Origin: an uncultured beta proteobacterium
GTDB lineage: Bacteria > Pseudomonadota > Gammaproteobacteria > Burkholderiales > Burkholderiaceae
Direction: 5' to 3'
DNA length: 6,728 bases
Assembly: GCA_903827075.1 (NCBI GenBank)
Contig: CAIKGX010000088.1
Location: 1-6,728 of the forward strand
The position numbers and the translations under genes are program-made. The notes under the pieces are model-generated. The model ran no database searches. It was not told the origin of the DNA and saw nothing but the letters and a program-made list of their open reading frames with translations. The first letter of the stretch is position 1. Every line of letters starts with the position of its first letter. Positions 5,688-6,728 of the stretch are shown here, piece by piece.

Positions 5688-6728
5688 TTGCGCTTGGCTA
5701 TTTCGGCGTTTATCGCCGGGGGATCGCTCCTTCTATTTTTGCCAGCAGTACCAGAAAGCTGGACATCACTTTGTGTATTGATATCTCTCATGAGTGTTCT
5801 AGGATCTTTACTCACTCAAAAATTATCAAACACCCCGCATGTAGCAAAAGCCTGTATTGCCATTCTTTTCTTCGCATTGGGTTTTGGATGGAATGCCCAA
5901 TATGCAGAAGGGCGCTTACAAAATATTCTCTCTACCGAATATGAAGGTAAAGAACTTTGGGTAGAAGGAAGGGTCAATGCATTACCTCAAAGTAGCAGTT
6001 CTGGAGCCAAGTTTTCATTTGAGGTGGATGAGGTGTATTCCAATTACGAGACCATCAATCACTTTCCTCGCCAAATTTACCTGAATTGGCAGCCAGCTTG
6101 GCGCAATCCCCAAGATATTCCAGAGGTAGTTCCTGGACAGCGATGGAAGTTCAAGGTCAAACTCAAGAGGCCTTATGGCTCATTAAATCCCCATACCTTC
6201 GATTTTGAGCGCTGGTCTTTTCATCAAGACTTCGGCGCTAGTGGATCGGTAAAGTCTGGTGAGCTATTAAAAGAGAAAGACATCGGCTTTGCTGAGTTTG
6301 CATTGGCGATGGAGTATCAACGCTGGAAGTTGCGTCATAAGATTCAAGGAATACTACCAACGGATGCACGTTATGGCGGTGTGATAGCTGCATTGGTGAT
6401 GGGTGATCAAAATGCGATTGATCAAGCAGATTGGCGTGTATTTAACATCACCGGGATTGGCCATTTAATTTCGATTTCTGGTTTGCATGTCACTATGTTG
6501 GCAGGGCTCGGTGCTGGAGTAGCAGGTTTTCTATGGCGTCGTAAAACCCTCCCCCTCATCATTCCGGTAAGTAAGGTAGCTGCCGCCTTGGGTTTTCTGA
6601 CAGCATTCATTTACGCTTGGTTAGCGGGCTTTCAAATACCCGCACAAAGAACGTTGTATATGGTGGGTGTCGTCGCTTTTGCTCTTTGGACCGGCAGAAA
6701 TCCCCACTCTTTTGATATCTGGTGGTGG
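5688..6728 (+). CDS. comEC: DNA internalisation competence protein ComEC/Rec2 family, N-terminal part, runs off the window
   Basis: ComEC is the polytopic inner-membrane channel that carries single-stranded DNA into the cytoplasm during natural transformation. The frame stays open for 347 codons to the window edge; family members are usually 700-850 residues, so roughly the first half is here. Hydrophobic segments at about 3-20, 26-44 and 53-68 form the N-terminal membrane part. An OB-like DUF4131 region follows, from GKELWVEGRV (88-96) to the family motif RPYGSLNPHTFDFERW (161-176) and GASGSV (183-188). The competence domain begins at ALVMGDQ (235-241) and ITGIGHLISISGLHV (254-268), with GFQIPAQR at 314-321. 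The only plausible full-length start is TTG at 5688, giving MRLAISAFIAGG. It has no Shine-Dalgarno and lies 4 nt after the TAA of the upstream hydrolase gene, so coupling is likely. TTG at 5694 is an alternative. An ATG at 5790 would remove the first helix. Confidence 0.92.
   Translation, partial: MRLAISAFIAGGSLLLFLPAVPESWTSLCVLISLMSVLGSLLTQKLSNTPHVAKACIAILFFALGFGWNAQYAEGRLQNILSTEYEGKELWVEGRVNALPQSSSSGAKFSFEVDEVYSNYETINHFPRQIYLNWQPAWRNPQDIPEVVPGQRWKFKVKLKRPYGSLNPHTFDFERWSFHQDFGASGSVKSGELLKEKDIGFAEFALAMEYQRWKLRHKIQGILPTDARYGGVIAALVMGDQNAIDQADWRVFNITGIGHLISISGLHVTMLAGLGAGVAGFLWRRKTLPLIIPVSKVAAALGFLTAFIYAWLAGFQIPAQRTLYMVGVVAFALWTGRNPHSFDIWWW

Overview
The window looks like ordinary chromosomal backbone DNA from a betaproteobacterium. 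The gene order RpfE-type protein / recJ / prfB on one strand and lolC / lolD / YjjV-type hydrolase / comEC on the other is the kind of neighbourhood I associate with Burkholderiaceae. The fairly AT-tolerant codon use suggests a low-GC freshwater member such as Polynucleobacter. The genus is an inference from gene order and protein character, not from a search.

Left half, minus strand (transcribed right to left): a 322-residue RpfE-type protein of unknown biochemistry (1834-2802) is followed after 4 nt by recJ (75-1829), the single-strand exonuclease of recombination and repair. The first 13 codons of prfB (release factor 2) lie at 1-39 and run off the window edge. The three genes probably form one transcription unit. 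prfB has a perfect TATAAT hexamer of its own directly upstream.

Right half, plus strand: lolC (2870-4132), lolD (4125-4832), a TatD/YjjV-type metal hydrolase (4829-5683) and the first 347 codons of comEC (5688 to the edge). The genes overlap by 8 nt, overlap by 4 nt, and are then separated by 4 nt, so they read as one tightly coupled operon. LolC and LolD form the inner-membrane ABC machine that extracts lipoproteins for delivery to the outer membrane. ComEC is the DNA-uptake channel. The hydrolase may act on nucleic acid. Only one Lol permease is present and no lolE follows.

The two operons diverge from a short region at 2803-2869. No tRNA, rRNA, CRISPR array, insertion sequence, attachment site or convincing terminator is visible, and no stretch longer than 70 bp lacks a gene. 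I found no exotic system. The most unusual signal is small: prfB and the RpfE-type gene share the 9-mer AATCAGGGG abutting, or one base from, their start codons. In both, a -10-like hexamer overlaps this 9-mer, placing the predicted transcript start at or next to the ATG. This hints at leaderless or near-leaderless transcripts.
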